A stretch of DNA of 30,425 bases from Nemertoderma westbladi (lineage: Eukaryota; Xenacoelomorpha; Nemertodermatida; Nemertodermatidae). This document shows, in pieces, positions 29,114-30,425 of the stretch; the first letter of the stretch is position 1; every line of letters begins with the position of its first letter. Below the pieces are notes generated by a model that ran no database searches, had not been told where the DNA came from, and saw only the letters and a program-made list of their open reading frames with translations. A program made the position numbers and the translations under genes. The stretch spans positions 64,001 to 94,425 of the forward strand of contig JAUCBJ010007402.1 in assembly GCA_032718475.1 (NCBI GenBank), written 5' to 3'.

Positions 29114-29428
29114 TTACAAAAATGCCAACACCAGAAAATAAAACCTTAATTTTTTGATGTAAATTTTGAAATTATATATTATTTTATTATTTGGGGTTCT
29201 GCTTGATTTATTACCCCCTGTGCACCTATCCGGGGCTTTTGGCACTAAATAGGCCGCCTTTTCTCGCACTATAGAGGCCGCCCCCACTTTTGGCGCTATA
29301 GAGGCCTCTTTAGTCCCCGGCACTATACAGGCCGTTCCACTGTCTTTCTCGTCCTTCATTGCGTCTAGAAACTCGAGTGAGTTTGATACAAACTTAGAAA
29401 GTGCAAAGTCTCTTTTATTAAATTGGGC
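29114..29428 (-). CDS. Small frame with four 9-residue repeats, possibly a truncated coding fragment
   Basis: Open from exactly 29428, where the neighbouring LINE block begins, down to 29114. The upstream part (FNKRDFALSKFVSNSLEF) looks protein-like. Then come four units of about 27 bp (29241, 29265, 29292, 29319), each with the word ggc(a/g)ctata-aggcc, coding for ACIVPGTKE, ASIAPKVGA and related units. The end is low complexity (KIYIKKLRFYF). An ATG is at 29359. The family is not recognised. It may be the end of a gene or transposon ORF cut by insertion of the LINE. Confidence 0.35.
   Translation of the reverse strand, partial: AQFNKRDFALSKFVSNSLEFLDAMKDEKDSGTACIVPGTKEASIAPKVGAASIVREKAAYLVPKAPDRCTGGNKSSRTPNNKIIYNFKIYIKKLRFYFLVLAFL
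29241..29333. repeat. 27-bp minisatellite, four units
   Basis: Starts at 29241, 29265, 29292 and 29319. Core ggcactatagaggcc with small changes; spacing 24, 27 and 27. Confidence 0.75.
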
Positions 29429-29820
29429 AGGTCAGGTATTCTAGGTCATTGATCAAGAAAACTTGCCACCTCCATGCAGCATAAAGGAGGTGCCACCTGT
29501 AGCTGCATAGACCCTCTTACTAGGGCAAATCTGGTCCTGTAACTGGGACCCCCTTCGTTCTGGGATAAGGACGCCCTTGGTCCTGGATTAAGGACCCATA
29601 TACTTGGCTGCAGGGGTATATGGCCTGACCAGGCAGATGGTGATCTACCAATGGCTGGTCAGGAGTAGAGTGTTCTCATGTCCACTCTGAGAGCACTTCA
29701 CTGTGACCTGCACCTGGCAGCAAGGGTACAGGGCATGACCCAGCAGATGAGCTGCAACAGCCAATGGTGGGTCATGTGCGCCAGAGTAGATATGGGTGAT
29801 GGGCCTCATATCTGACTCCA

Positions 29821-30255
29821 TTGCGACACCCACCCTGTGGAATGGCAAACCAGGGTGTGGTATTTGCCCCGAGAGCTGACTCGGCAAAAAAGCACCCCCC
29901 AACCCACACTATGGATTGCATTAGCAATGCGGAGGTCCGGCCACTAGAGGCCAGTGGAATTACCGGACACAATCGGCCTCACAGGCGTCAGTTAACTCCT
30001 GACCGGCTGCCTGTCTCACCCCCTACTGGGGAGAGAGCAGCCAACAATTCTTTGAGTCCCTTTCCTGATGACCTTTTTGGCCCAAACCCTGGGTCACCAG
30101 GAAGGCCAGATTGTGATGGGGAGAGGGATTCTGGAGTTGGAGGCTACTCTCATGTTCCACCCCCGACCAACAAAGCCATTGGTGAATCTGAGGCAAGTCA
30201 CAAGACTAGCCTCAGTAAACACCCTAACACTCGGGTCCCCAATGCGACAAGGTGA
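29821..30255 (+). CDS. Possible LINE ORF1 (144 aa), uncertain
   Basis: Starts at ATG 29821 and ends at 30253-30255, overlapping the endonuclease frame by about 190 bases in another phase. Pro/Ser/Arg-rich, with no zinc knuckle or coiled coil. It may be a genuine short ORF1, the N-terminal part of one ORF joined by frameshift, or only a chance frame in the 5' UTR. Confidence 0.3.
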   Translation: MRHPPCGMANQGVVFAPRADSAKKHPPTHTMDCISNAEVRPLEASGITGHNRPHRRQLTPDRLPVSPPTGERAANNSLSPFPDDLFGPNPGSPGRPDCDGERDSGVGGYSHVPPPTNKAIGESEASHKTSLSKHPNTRVPNATR

Positions 30256-30425
30256 GCTGACTGCCTTGGCAGATAAGCTTTCTCTTAGCGCAGTGGGTGT
30301 TCAAGAGCACCGAATGCAGACTGGACAGACTGATGAGGTTCTGATTAAGGACATGGGGGGCGGTTGGCGACTCGCCCTCGCTTCAGCAGATGATAGTGGC
30401 AATGGTGGAATTTGTCTATTGATGA
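30068..30425 (+). CDS. LINE apurinic-type endonuclease, N-terminal part
   Basis: Open from 30056 (after TGA 30053-30055) to the right edge; first ATG 30068. From 30209 it reads ASVNTLTLGSPMRQGELTAL, then LSAVGVQEHRMQTG, the first two blocks of the LINE exonuclease/endonuclease/phosphatase fold with the metal-binding Asn and Glu. GGGWRLALASA and GNGGICLLM follow as expected. RT should lie beyond the window. No stop is seen in this part, so the copy may be intact. Confidence 0.75.
   Translation, partial: MTFLAQTLGHQEGQIVMGRGILELEATLMFHPRPTKPLVNLRQVTRLASVNTLTLGSPMRQGELTALADKLSLSAVGVQEHRMQTGQTDEVLIKDMGGGWRLALASADDSGNGGICLLM

Larger units (their letters stand above)
29428..30425 (+). mobile_element. 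LINE, 5' region and start of endonuclease ORF
   Basis: 29428-29621 is the 194-bp block shared with 25489-25682. It is followed by an imperfect direct repeat of about 110 bp (from 29611 and from 29721; shared words gggta, tgacc, gcagatg, caatgg, ggtca, gtaga). An endonuclease frame begins near 30068. It continues beyond the window. Confidence 0.7.

Noticed and set aside
1-30425. CRISPR array or bacterial operon signals
   Set aside because: The tandem repeats are gapless and mostly coding; the gene structure is eukaryotic.

Overview
The window is eukaryotic, from an invertebrate animal. It has GT-AG introns, a secreted fibrinogen-domain gene, an LTR retrotransposon of BEL/Pao type, several kinds of LINE, a MITE and tRNA-derived relics. 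The species cannot be named from sequence alone. About 20 of the 30 kb is transposon. The AT-rich remainder carries two host genes, both on the minus strand.

Positions 1 to about 11.8 kb: a BEL/Pao element on the minus strand, cut by the left edge. From its 5' side (high coordinates) it shows: a TATA box at 11551-11559 behind tandem CCAAT-bearing repeats; a leader of about 2.7 kb with consensus splice donors and a duplicated mini-exon; a 710-codon Gag-like frame; a UGA codon in the known readthrough context UGA-CUAG; the same frame reopened for zinc knuckles, protease, RT and RNase H; an expanded Pro-Asp repeat tail; a 1.1 kb non-coding spacer; and a second open frame with the start of integrase. 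A 20-nt hairpin recurs six times through the coding region, in all three reading frames, once with a compensating base-pair change. This is the most unusual signal in the window.

12.2-18.4 kb: an apparently intact LINE of the restriction-like-endonuclease group, minus strand. It is a single 1990-codon ORF with a CXC-like cysteine cluster, a huge 30-bp/10-residue repeat array with a 270-bp higher-order unit, a zinc motif, a second unrelated 30-bp array, RT with YADD, and a C-terminal zinc knuckle plus endonuclease. A 14-bp direct repeat may be its target-site duplication.

18.4-25.5 kb: host sequence with debris. There are two LINE relics on the plus strand, two tRNA-like relics, a two-exon fibrinogen-related gene (signal peptide plus a FReD lacking its first subdomain), and the last two visible exons of an unrecognised gene.

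25.5-30.4 kb: more debris and one LINE entering from the left. It contains a LINE relic whose RT core is deleted, a 154-bp minisatellite, a MITE with a duplicated end, a small frame with 9-residue repeats, and a plus-strand LINE 5' region. The first 194 bp of that region also occur 4 kb upstream. The LINE's endonuclease frame runs off the right edge.
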